This document shows, piece after piece, positions 10,558 to 19,850 of a stretch of 64,000 nt of DNA. A model generated the notes under the pieces. That model did not search any database. It had not been told where the DNA came from and saw nothing but the letters and a program-made list of their open reading frames with translations. Origin of the DNA: Cladorrhinum sp. PSN259 (Eukaryota; Ascomycota; Sordariomycetes; Sordariales; Podosporaceae); contig MU867079.1 of assembly GCA_033725935.1 (NCBI GenBank), positions 1-64,000 on the forward strand, read 5' to 3'. A program made the translations under genes and the position numbers. Each line of letters starts with the position of its first letter. Position 1 is the stretch's first letter.

Positions 10558-11920
10558 ATGGATCCTCCACCGCTTTCACCACAAGAGCTTGCGGCCAACA
10601 AAGGTCCAAAGATTCTCGCAACCATCTGCGCCATCTCGGCCATCAGCACCCTCTTCGTCGGCGCCCGCGTCTTTGTGCGCGGGCACATTATGAGAAAGCT
10701 TCAAGCAGACGACTGGATTGTCATCGTTGCTCTCATCTTCGCCTGGGCCTGTGTCGGCTCCTCCATCGCAGCAGTGTCGTGGGGTAATGGTCGGCACTTT
10801 GGCGCTCTCGATCTCGAACAGAAACAAAATGCAGTCAAGTACACCATCTTCGGCTTTCCTCCCGGCATCATGTCGTTTGCCCTGCCCAAGTTCGCTGTCG
10901 TCCTGCTCCTCAACCGCCTCATGAACCCAAGCAAGTATCACCGCATCTTTTTGTGGTTCTTGGCCTTTGGCTCTCAAATTCTTCTCTTGGGATGCGTCGT
11001 CATTCTCTTTGCCCAATGCACGCCCAGTGCAGCGCAGTGGACCTTCTCCATGGAAAAGAAGTGCTGGGATCCAATGCTTCTCGTCAGGTATTCCATTGGC
11101 GCAGGCTGTGAGTTTCCATCCCTGATACATTTATCCTCACCCAAGCTGACAGTTCCTTTCCTCCATTCCAGCATTCTCAGCCTTTGCAGACCTCTACCTA
11201 GCAATCTACCCCTCCGTAGTCCTCTTCGGCCTGCAAATAGAGCTCAGGAAGAAAATAGCCCTCTGCTGCGCCCTCGGCATCGGCTCCGTAGCCTCCATCG
11301 TAGCAATCTACAAGACCACCTCGCTACCTTCCCTCGCCAAGGCCGACTTCTCCTGGGAGACGTCAGACCTCGTGATCTGGACAATCATCGAAGGCCAAAC
11401 AATCATCATCGCCTCTTGCATCCCTCTTCTCCAACCGATAATCGACATGGCGAAAGGAAAGCGTACCTTTCGCAGCACGGGCGGTTCGTCGGGGTATAAA
11501 CACTACGGGTCGGGGAACAACTACGCGAGCGGGACTCACGGGCGTGAGTTGACGCAGGGTACGGGTGGTCACAGAGGGCGACTGGGTAAAAGAGACCCGG
11601 ACGCTACGTTGTTGGATACATTGACGACGAGGGTTGATAAGCACCAGGATGATGTCGAAGCGAGGACGGTGCATACCAGTGATGGGTTTGGTACTCATGG
11701 AAAAACCAGGTCGGATAGTCAGGAGAGTATTTTGCCTTCGAAGGATCTTTCACCAGTGGAGAAGGGTACGAGGAAGAGCGTGGCGTATAATGGTGCGCAG
11801 GTTGAAGGGAGGATTGTGAGGACTCATGAGGTTACGGTGGAATACGGCGAGTCCCCGGTTGCGGCGTCATCGTTTGAGAAGGATCCTCATCGGGCGTGGA
11901 ATATAGAAAGCTCCAGATAG
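10558..11920 (+). CDS. Fungal rhodopsin-domain (PTH11/SAT-like) integral membrane protein
   Basis: Two exons, 10558-11107 and 11172-11920 (intron 64 nt, GTGAGT...CAG), encode 432 aa. Splicing joins IGAG to SFSAFADLYLAIYP in frame. The start at 10558 (MDPPPLSPQELAANKGPK) is the first ATG. About seven hydrophobic helices follow. The hallmark is ADDW after helix 1-2 (MRKLQADDWIVIVALIFAW), plus GNGRHF in the extracellular loop and CWD before the fifth helix, as in fungal rhodopsin-fold proteins related to the PTH11 receptor. The tail from about residue 300 is hydrophilic, Gly/Ser/Thr-rich and probably cytosolic. Ligand and signalling role are unknown; the family includes receptors and proteins in metabolite clusters. 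The 5' end lies only 230 bp from the gap artefact. Confidence 0.85.
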
Positions 11921-14248
11921 TTTCAAGCATCATGGCGCTTTTGGATTGGTGGTATATGGCGGGGTTTTGTTTTGTGGTTGGGACTGAAAATAAAAATTAC
12001 AGGGTGTTTAACTGTATGGTATCAATGGTTTTGAAGGGCTTTGGTGGGATTTAGATGGAGTTAGAATCGGTTACACGTGTATTTTTGCTGATTTATTTTG
12101 GGTGTGCAATCAACTTTTTCCGAGCAAAACCGGTCCATTTTTGCAAGTCATTCAGCTGTCCTCACGGGGCATACCTGCCTCACGGCGGACCTTCCACTTT
12201 GCGCCTCCCCTTTCAGGTCCTTTTCTCTCTGTCAACTTTCAAAAAGACTCCACCTTCCAAGGTTCTGTTCGATCTTTCTCTTCCATCTTTCATTTCTTTG
12301 TCAAAATAGGCAAACCCCCACACCCCCCCACCCCCCACGAGGATCAAATCCACTATCTAGCGCTATCTTGTGGAGCATTACCTACAGCATAATGTCCGAA
12401 AAGAACGTTTCACGGTAGGATGGTCAAAATAAGGTTGTATTGTTCAAATCTACCGTTCTGGTGCCCAAGCCCCCTTTTGCGGACTTGTACCAAGACTCGG
12501 TTCAAGTTACCTGTGGCCAAGTGCCTTGGCTTGTTTTGCCCACCTGTCTGTCCCACTGGCAACCACACCCTGACTTTTGCCTGTGCCCCCCTTTTACAGG
12601 GTTAGGGCAATTACCTCTCTTTTCTGACCCAGAATTCCCAAAGATTCGTACGATTGCCACGTCCGATGGTTCCACCGTCGAAAGAGTCGACCAACAAGAA
12701 GATGAGCGTCCCACCAATTGAGACTTCACCCTATATGGTCATGCATGCCTTGGGGGTGTCGTCTAGCCCCTTTTCCAGTTCCGCACACAACAAGAATTTT
12801 TATTGCTGGCTGGTTGATGTATGTTCTCCAAGCTTGTGGTCTTGGAAGTCGGTGAACCCAGACCACATACCAGAAGGTGAACACGGGTGATATTGGTATG
12901 GTTTTCCTAAATCGGCAATCCGAGCCAATATCATCCGTACACGCCGCCACCCAGTCTCGCCTCCGGCCTTGGCGGCAAGCGGACAACCTCCTTGTGTTAC
13001 ATTATTTTGATTTCCAAAACATCAGCATGGAAAGTGGGAAAGGATTCTGGGCTAAGCTGGCAAAAACTTTAAAGTCCCCTTCCCTCCTCGGTTGAGCTGG
13101 AAGTGGAGGGTACCAGGTACTCAGTGCCTCTTCTGCTCTTCCAACTGGCAAGGCGATATCACTGAATTAGTTATCTTGCCAGTGGCAAGAGCAAGAGAGG
13201 ACACTGAGCACTTGGGTGCCCTTCACTTGCTCGAGTGCCCACCACAGTTTCCAACCCCCCAAGTTTACAGCGGTTACTCGCGGTATCTTAACTCCGCACC
13301 TAAATATCTTGACATGGTCAACAACGACAAGAAAATCGTTCAAGAGTTTATTTATTTTCCGCCCCCGCAATAACCCTGAGCCATCATCCCCTTACCAATG
13401 ATATCACGCCACTGCAATGACTGGACAGCCCGTCATTTGGCTCTAGAGGACCTCAGCTCTCTCTGAGGCAGTGGTTTTAGAATCAACATGCCGTAATTTG
13501 TCTTCAGGATAGCTCTTTTCAGCCGTCAACTAGACGGATGGATGGATGATCCCCTCATCGTCGAGTCCCACACTCAGCTCTTTGATCACTACAATCTGCC
13601 GACAAGGATGATTTCTTCCTTTGTGGCCAGTGACGTGGTGGTGATGGACGTGATTGTAACGGAATTCAGAACTTTCTTTCTTTTTGTCCCTTTTCCTACA
13701 TAACCCTCAGGGCAGGAGGGTGGAAATGACTTTCAAAACTTTTGTCCGATGCCTCATACGCAGACAACAATGTCGATAGACGAACCTGTTCGGAGTAGTA
13801 GTGGGCGGAGAGCAGTGCCACGCTTTTTTAATGAAAAAAAAAAAAAAATTGGGGCAAAAGGAAAGGAGGGGATCCCTGGCAAAGACCACAGGTTTCTAGA
13901 CAATCGAAGCAAATTGAGAGACTTAGGATTCTGTACGCGGTAATGTGATTTCCGAGAATACACTTCACTGGCCTTGTGTCGGGGTGGTTATGACTTTAAT
14001 CTTTGATGTATCAGCAGGAAAGTCTGGAATTTGTTCCCCGAGTTCTGCTATAAGACTGTCAAGGATTATGTGCCATGACTACAATCCTTCAAAGCAAAAG
14101 AAACATCATTCTGGAGCAATAGTGGTGTAATTTCTTTTTAACCGGTAAATTTCCAACTTTGCGGGTGTGAAACCTTGACTATGCCGCCTCAATGAGAGCA
14201 TCGTCAATAAAGGGAAGGACCAAGTCCCTTCATCTATAAAAATTCCTC
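11921..14248. other. Intergenic, 2.3 kb, no gene; contains a hairpin-forming inverted repeat
   Basis: No open frame shows a family motif. The only structured element I see is the inverted repeat at 13109-13220. A pyrimidine-rich stretch near 12290-12360 and an A14 run near 13837 are also present. Confidence 0.55.
13109..13220. repeat. Imperfect inverted repeat, arms about 43 bp, loop about 22 bp
   Basis: The left arm (13109-13152) and the reverse complement of the right arm (13175-13220) share CTCAGTG, CCTCT, TGCTCTT and CTGGCAAG in the same order with only small indels. Transcribed from either strand this folds into a long hairpin. It may be a foldback element, a microRNA-like precursor or a decayed MITE. 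No flanking protein motif helps decide. Confidence 0.7.
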
Positions 14249-17200
14249 CTACTTAAATCTAGTAATATTCATTTCCCTTTCAAGCAGCTTGACTACTTCG
14301 ACGTGCCCATTTTCTGAAGCCGAATTAAGTGGCGTCCGTCCATTGTTATTTTTAACAGTGATATCTGCCCCCCTGTCGAGAAGTAGCTTGACTACTTCGA
14401 TATGCCCTTTATTTGATGCCAAACTAAGTGGTGTCCATCCGTTATTAATTTTAACAGTGATATCTGCCCCCCTGTCGAGAAGTAGCTTAACCATTTCGAT
14501 ATGCCCGTTATTTGATGCCAAACTTAGTGGTGTCCATCCATCGTTGTTTTTAACAGTGATATCTGCCCCCCTGTCGAGAAGTAGCTTAACCATTTCGATA
14601 TGCCCGTTATTTGATGCCAAACTTAGTAGTGTCCATCCATCGTTGTTTTTAACAGTGATATCTGCTCCCCTGTCAAGAAGTAGCTTAACCATTTCGATAT
14701 GCCCGTTATTTAATGCTAAACTGAGTGGTGTCCATCCATTGTTACTTTTAACAGTGATATCTGCCCCCCTGTCGAGAAGTAGCTTAACTATTTCGATATG
14801 TCCGTTAGTTGATGCCAAATTAAGTGGTGTCCATCCATTATTAATTTTAACAGTGATATCTGCCCCCCTGTCGAGAAGTAGCTTAACCATTTCGATATGC
14901 CCTTTATTTGATGCCAAACTGAGTGGTGTCCATCCATCGTTATTTTTAACAGTGGTATCTGCTCCCCTGTCGAGAAGTAGCTTAACCATTTCGATATGCC
15001 CGTTATTTAATGCCGAATTGAGTGTCGTCCATCCATTGTTACTTTTAGCAGTGATATCTGCCCCCCTGTCGAGAAGCAGCCGTGCAACCGCCTCGTTCCC
15101 TTTCTGACACGCTATTCGTAATGGTGTGTCGCCATTCTGCGCTTTCACATCAACTTCGGTACCCTTGTTAAGAAGCAGCTCCGCTATGTCAGCATAGCCG
15201 TTCTCAGCAGCCCAATTAAGCAGATTCCCGTCGTCCTCCTTCGCGACTACCACGTTGGCATCATTTTCGAGAAACAGTTTAACAATTTCGACGAAGCCGT
15301 TTCTAGCGACCCAGTGAAGCAGGGTTCCGTCCGTTTCTTTTGGACCGTAACCAGCTTCGTCCAAGTCAATATCCCAAAGTTCTTTCCATCGTTTCCGTGA
15401 ATGCGACCATTGTTTAGACACCTGTTCCTGTTGTTCTTCGGCCTCTGCTTGTCTTTCGCTTAGAACACGCATCTCCTCGGCTCCGCTTTTCTCTTCTTCG
15501 GCTATTACTCTCCTTCTCTCTTCGAGTTTTCTCAGCTCCTCCTCCACCATCTCCCGCTCTCTCTTAAGCTGTTCTAGACGTTTGCTCTTATCTCTGACCT
15601 CCTGTTCCAGCTCTAGCCTTTGCGCTTTGTTTTTCTTTTTTGTTTCCCATATCTCCGTAAGTTCCCGCATCAGATCCAACTTCTGCAACTCTGCGGTAAT
15701 ATCGACAGTGACATCTAGCAGCCGGGGATGAGGCAGTGCTTCCGGCTTGATGGTAACCATTGATTGGTCCACATCAGGCTCTATTGTCACGTGTAGGTGA
15801 ACTAATCCATTGCTAGCGCTTCTTTTTCCATATGCTTTTTGCGTTACGAATTGTAGCTTGTCGGCGAGCTCCTGTAGCGAGGTGTCTTTACGACATATCA
15901 TAACGTGACACTGGAACTCAGTGTATGTATCGTGCTGTTCAGACTCAAGTAGCATTATAAAATCCGGGCACTCTTGCTCCTTGTTACGAAATCGCGCCAA
16001 GGTCTGCTGTGTAGCACCATCGGATGGTATAAGCGTTGATACGATCATGGCCCGCTCTTGGTCCCAGCAAGATAGAGGGTTCACGTCAACCAAATCCAGG
16101 TTAACTTCGGCAAATGCGTCCTCATCATAGAGCCAGTACTGTTGCTTTGCGTCGGCAGAATTTTTGTGTTGACTGTCGTTCCTAATGTGAATGAGTCTGG
16201 GCGAGACGCTAGATGCGGCTGTCGGCTGCAATACTGCGTTGCATCCCGTTAGTCTAGCATACTCGTTGGATGTCCCTGACGCTATGTGGGCAAGAGGAAT
16301 CCCAACTGCTTGTTGTGGCTCGTGGCTAGGCCCGCAATTCAACAGTCCGAATGTCCCGCCAGCGGAGGTGGTGACCAGTGAGAGGTGGAGCCGAACGCTA
16401 CCACCAGAGATGTCAAGTGAGCTCAGCGATGTGTTCTTTTGTTCCCGGCAAATAATATGCCCAGAGTTGGCGAAGTCCGATGGGCTGGTTGCTAAGATTC
16501 TCCCGGCCGTAAGTAGGTCCACTTGGTCGGGGTTGCTGACAGGCGACTCGCCGGAGGTAAGGCCCCACGCCAGGATAGAATCGTCTCTGATCCTCTTCAT
16601 GATCTCGTATTGCAGTCGAAGAAAGGCTTGGTCGGCCCCCTCGCCATATATCATCGGCATAACGACATCAAAGATACCGAGGAGACAATACGCAAGGTCT
16701 TCCTTCCTTTTCGTCTCTCTCCTCGCAGCCCATGACATACGCTGCGCAATGCTGGCACTGCGCAACTCGGTAATTCCTAGAAGGATCTGACGAGGAATAC
16801 CGGTAATTTTCTCAATCGCGTTCCGCATAGTTCCCCTTGTGCCGAGGTAGTCCCACTCCGAGTTGTAGAACTGCAACTTTCTGGGTGCAAGAAGCTCCTG
16901 CAAGGTCCATCCTCTCTCAAACCACCGACTTGTACGAAATTTAGACTCGGGGTTCCGGGGGTTATCGTTGCCAGGCACGTCGGACAGGTAGGCATAGCAG
17001 ACAGAGGCATCGCGATACCACCGGAACATGGAGTTGATGGCCTCGTTAAGCTCCGCTAGGTTGGTCTTGTCAATGCAGCAGGTGTCGATCCAGACGTATC
17101 CGAAGCCATCTTTCTCGGCTTGTTGACAGCTTCCATGGAATTTAACGGACCCGACGCCGGGTTTATCGATCCTCCCGTCTTGGATGTCGCGCAAGGTGAG

Positions 17201-17305
17201 CTCCTCGGCGTCGTCGCCCCATGTATGCGACAGTATAGCGTACGGGGGGGTCTCGTGGTCAAGGAACTGCTCCAGCTGGCATGTCTTGACGTTGATGAGG
17301 CGCAT
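14249..17305 (-). CDS. HET-domain protein with coiled coil and ankyrin-repeat array
   Basis: An intronless 1018-aa protein. The HET domain occupies about residues 1-145: PPYAILSHTWGDD (20-32), GYVWIDTCCIDK (69-80), FRWYRDASVCYAYLSDV and RGWTLQELLAPR (131-142), all canonical. A HET-associated region follows to about 540, then a Lys/Glu-rich coiled coil (about 545-645), then 11 ankyrin repeats of 33 aa to the C-terminus. HET domains trigger cell death when incompatible hyphae fuse, and the repeats would sense a ligand or partner. There is no NACHT between them, unlike HET-E or HNWD proteins. Repeats 4-10 are almost identical in DNA. Upstream on the same strand are two decayed gene fragments. 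A role in heterokaryon incompatibility or biotic defence is inferred from domain content only. Confidence 0.92.
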   Translation of the reverse strand: MRLINVKTCQLEQFLDHETPPYAILSHTWGDDAEELTLRDIQDGRIDKPGVGSVKFHGSCQQAEKDGFGYVWIDTCCIDKTNLAELNEAINSMFRWYRDASVCYAYLSDVPGNDNPRNPESKFRTSRWFERGWTLQELLAPRKLQFYNSEWDYLGTRGTMRNAIEKITGIPRQILLGITELRSASIAQRMSWAARRETKRKEDLAYCLLGIFDVVMPMIYGEGADQAFLRLQYEIMKRIRDDSILAWGLTSGESPVSNPDQVDLLTAGRILATSPSDFANSGHIICREQKNTSLSSLDISGGSVRLHLSLVTTSAGGTFGLLNCGPSHEPQQAVGIPLAHIASGTSNEYARLTGCNAVLQPTAASSVSPRLIHIRNDSQHKNSADAKQQYWLYDEDAFAEVNLDLVDVNPLSCWDQERAMIVSTLIPSDGATQQTLARFRNKEQECPDFIMLLESEQHDTYTEFQCHVMICRKDTSLQELADKLQFVTQKAYGKRSASNGLVHLHVTIEPDVDQSMVTIKPEALPHPRLLDVTVDITAELQKLDLMRELTEIWETKKKNKAQRLELEQEVRDKSKRLEQLKREREMVEEELRKLEERRRVIAEEEKSGAEEMRVLSERQAEAEEQQEQVSKQWSHSRKRWKELWDIDLDEAGYGPKETDGTLLHWVARNGFVEIVKLFLENDANVVVAKEDDGNLLNWAAENGYADIAELLLNKGTEVDVKAQNGDTPLRIACQKGNEAVARLLLDRGADITAKSNNGWTTLNSALNNGHIEMVKLLLDRGADTTVKNNDGWTPLSLASNKGHIEMVKLLLDRGADITVKINNGWTPLNLASTNGHIEIVKLLLDRGADITVKSNNGWTPLSLALNNGHIEMVKLLLDRGADITVKNNDGWTLLSLASNNGHIEMVKLLLDRGADITVKNNDGWTPLSLASNNGHIEMVKLLLDRGADITVKINNGWTPLSLASNKGHIEVVKLLLDRGADITVKNNNGRTPLNSASENGHVEVVKLLEREMNITRFK
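14260..15345 (-). repeat. 11-unit, 99-bp tandem repeat (ankyrin coding)
   Basis: Eleven units encode the pattern GWTPLSLAS-NGHIEMVKLL and LDRGADITVK-N. Units 4-10 (roughly 14350-15060) differ at few bases. Protein changes cluster at the same positions: N/D at the start, S/N and L/S in helix 1, N/K before GHIE, M/I/V after it, and N/I/S at the loop. Because 99 is a multiple of three, the opposite strand is also open for 272 codons; I regard that as a shadow. Confidence 0.9.
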
Positions 17306-17477
17306 TGTGCCCGTCCGCAGTTGCGGGGGATCGACCCGGGGGCGGGAAGAATTGACGGCTGAAGATGGTCTTGTCGTGTAGGGGCTGATGAGTGCAATCG
17401 GGTGGCTAGTGATTTTAGAGATCAGATTAATCCGTACGTCTCTCGAAGATAAGGGTGCGAGTTAATTACCATTTCAT

Positions 17478-18163
17478 TCAAATGGTGTCGGTGAAGGCCA
17501 TGCGGGGTAAGCCCAATCGGACAGCCTCGATTTTGCGGCCGCGGCGGGGGGGCGGCACATCCTGCAGCTGACCAGGGAGGTTCAACCACAACATTCTGTC
17601 TGTGATTATGGCCTTGGTGGATGCCATGGATATGTCTGGTGCTGGCGCCAAACGAAAGACCACAGCGGCAATTTCAGGCTCGCGAATTCAATCGTCGTGC
17701 ACTTCATCGGCCACTGCAGCGAGAAAGTTTGATCAGGGGGGGAATTTCCTCCGAGTCCATCGTCTGCTTGAATCTGGGTTTCTTCTAAAGCGGGTTGACT
17801 TAATTGGCTGTTTAAAACATCTCTATTGAATTGGGGAGTGAGTGCTAGGTTCATTGGTGCGTGTGCGAAGTTGGCATGGGCGACTACTATCCAGACCTCA
17901 GACGGGGTTCTCTCACTGTTCGACTGGCTGCCAGTACCCTGAGGGATTGTCAGCTGAGCGCCGTCCGGCGTGGTGCCGGGTTTTGACAAAGGAGGCGTTG
18001 AGGCGGGCGAATTGATTCATTTGCGGCAGGGCTTGGATGAACTCTCATTGACCTTGGGGGTGATAGCGCGGATAGCTTGGCCGAACTTGTCGATGATGTT
18101 GAGTTTTGTGAATCGGAACTGTCTCCGGGCCATATGCCATAGGCTTGAATTGCGATTACTCAT
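17478..18163 (-). pseudogene. Decayed gene of unknown family
   Basis: Coding-like peptides follow one another in different frames on the minus strand. The first is MSNRNSSLWHMARRQFRF and on to ITPKVNESSS from the ATG at 18163. Next is SKPGTTPDGAQLTIPQGTG in another frame. Then comes LAAVADEVHDD, TGA, IREPEIAAVVFRLAPAPDIS and on to GLPRMAFTDTI, ending with a stop at 17480-17478. At least one frameshift and one nonsense codon are needed to join them. I do not recognise the family. The remnant lies directly upstream of, and on the same strand as, the HET-ankyrin gene. Short introns could explain part of the frame changes, but the internal TGA sits within an otherwise continuous peptide. Confidence 0.45.
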
Positions 18164-18343
18164 TCTCTCCAAACCGCAGAGAAGTTGTGGGAGACAAATA
18201 AGGCTAGAAAACCCATGTGTAGATTAATGTGTGTAGGAGAGAAAGGCAGTGGGCTGACTGGAAGAAGAAGAAGAAAAAGGTGAGGAAGGTGAAGCTTTGA
18301 TCACCAAGCTATGACCACCACCTCCCACAGAAGTGCCATACTA

Positions 18344-18686
18344 CTAGGTGGTCAAGTCTGTCTCGAATCCCTTGTTCCCCAGATCAACAGCAGTGTACCC
18401 GGCTGCCTCGGCTACCTCAACGGCGCCCTAAATTGCCCTGGCCATGAGATCCGCCTTGTGCCCAATAGCTGGCTGACGATACGTTGGCTTGACTTGGGTA
18501 TCTCCAGGCTTTGTGACCAGATGGTCCGTGAACCCAGCCAGCGGCCCGGGTCATGAGAGAAATTGCACCGTTTGAGCGCAAAAGACCCCAGCCGAAGCGG
18601 TTCATCAGGAAATTTGACAAGTTATGTTTGAAAGTTCCGTTGTTGGGTTTTCCGTATTTGAAGGTGAACTGATGGGGATCCTTCAT
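18344..18686 (-). pseudogene. Decayed gene fragment of unknown family
   Basis: From the ATG at 18686 a frame reads MKDPHQFTFKYGKPNNGTFK and onward. From about 18545 a different frame carries the more protein-like GFTDHLVTKPGDTQVKPTYR, RQPAIGHKADLMARAI, TAG, then GAVEVAEAAGYTAVDLGNKG and FETDLTT before the stop at 18346-18344. One frame change and one internal TAG break it. The C-terminal part looks like a soluble enzyme fragment, but I cannot name the family. Confidence 0.4.
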
Positions 18687-19126
18687 TTATATTTTGTTGT
18701 GTTGAAGATTTGCTATATTTCCTTTCTTTGGTTTATATTGCTTGGGTCGGGATGTTTTTAGCATCTTTTTTTTTCTGAGTTTCTTACGTTGCAAATGAAT
18801 CTATTATCTTCGGCGTGTCATCGATACGTAAGCAACATCATTTTTCCATGTATGGTGATGCCGGGTGTTTACTTACCCCCCAATCACCACAGCAACGGCC
18901 TATGTTATACCAAAAATATGGCCCTGTTCCCTTTAGAATTATTCCATTCTTCCTCTCCTTCTTCTCAATCGTTCTACAGAATTTCAGGAAGGCGATTGTG
19001 TAAACATCATCGCAGCCTTGTCAGACCGAGACTGGGTCTGAAACTAGTGGGGGCACGATGCCGAGACTTGGCGATGGAGTCAAACATTTTAGTTTCTTTT
19101 TTTTTAAAAAAAAAATGGAGAAAAAA
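18687..19126. other. Intergenic, 3' flank of the 5S variant
   Basis: No gene seen. A 35-bp block at 19054-19092 resembles the 3' flank of the 5S gene at 39.6 kb. Confidence 0.5.
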
Positions 19127-19245
19127 ACATACAACACCAGGGATTCCCCAGTGGTCACCCACCTGAGTACTGATCTGGCCCTCTCATGTTTATCTAGGGC
19201 AGAGCGGACGGGATGCCGAGTTTTCATGAGGGTATGGTCGTATGT
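19127..19245 (-). rRNA. 5S rRNA, variant isotype
   Basis: A 119-nt match to fungal 5S rRNA begins ACATACGACCATA and ends TTGTATGT with a following T run that serves as Pol III terminator. The internal control region (GGTGGGTGACCACTGGGGAA) is intact. It differs from the two other 5S copies in this window only in two blocks, nt 14-21 (CCCTCATG) and nt 55-74. These blocks still pair with each other as helix II: CCCTC/AUG with CAUGAGAGGG leaving a two-base bulge. This compensatory pattern argues for a functional isotype, like the multiple dispersed 5S types known in Neurospora, rather than a pseudogene. Confidence 0.88.
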
Positions 19246-19850
19246 GATAGTCATTCGGGAAGTATATGGATTATATACAAACGCCCCCAACCCAATCCTC
19301 GTTTATTCTTCAAACTGCATGCAAGAAAGGAAGTTAAAGTCCAATACCCTGAAGCTAATTACTCCCTATTATGCCCAATAAACAGTTCAAATAATAGAAT
19401 GATGGTCTGATGTAGTCTGATCAGAAACCCCGTATATCGTCTCCCAATGCAAACCGTCAGTTCTTGGAGGTTCGCTCCTGCTTGTACCATTCTCATCATT
19501 TCTCTAGATGCTGTTATTAATGCAATCCATTACCCACACACCCGATCCGCCGTGCGGATATTAACAACATCTTACTTTCAAGACGGGGATGACGGATGCG
19601 GTGGCGCTTACAGCAATACTGTTCTTAATAGGTTGAAGTCTGCCATTTCTCCCTTTAATATTCATCGCCTTGATGATTAAATAAAGGTCTGTTTTTTCTT
19701 TATGTTCCCTAAATCTGAGGATTTCCTTTATTAGTAACACTTATTGTCAAACATGTCTTATGAAATACATTAATACTGTCTTCGCTGAGCACACATTAAA
19801 CTTCTCCGCTATATCCCTATCCTCGTAGTGTATACATAGAAATTCCCAGT
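19246..19850. other. Intergenic, no gene seen
   Basis: AT-rich sequence between the 5S variant promoter side and the 3' end of the acidic Q/Y-rich gene. Confidence 0.55.

Noticed and set aside
3241..11920. Secondary-metabolite cluster (Zn2Cys6, O-methyltransferase, rhodopsin-like)
   Set aside because: No core synthase, P450 or transporter is present, and MED18 sits between them; proximity alone is not enough.
14289..15107. 272-codon open frame antisense to the ankyrin array
   Set aside because: The 99-bp period is a multiple of three, so the absence of stops in one unit carries through all units; no independent evidence of coding.
19021..19290. Short open frames ending in VLRWVTTGESLVLYVFF at 19.0, 39.5 and 41.0 kb
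   Set aside because: These recur because they translate the three 5S rRNA genes; not proteins.
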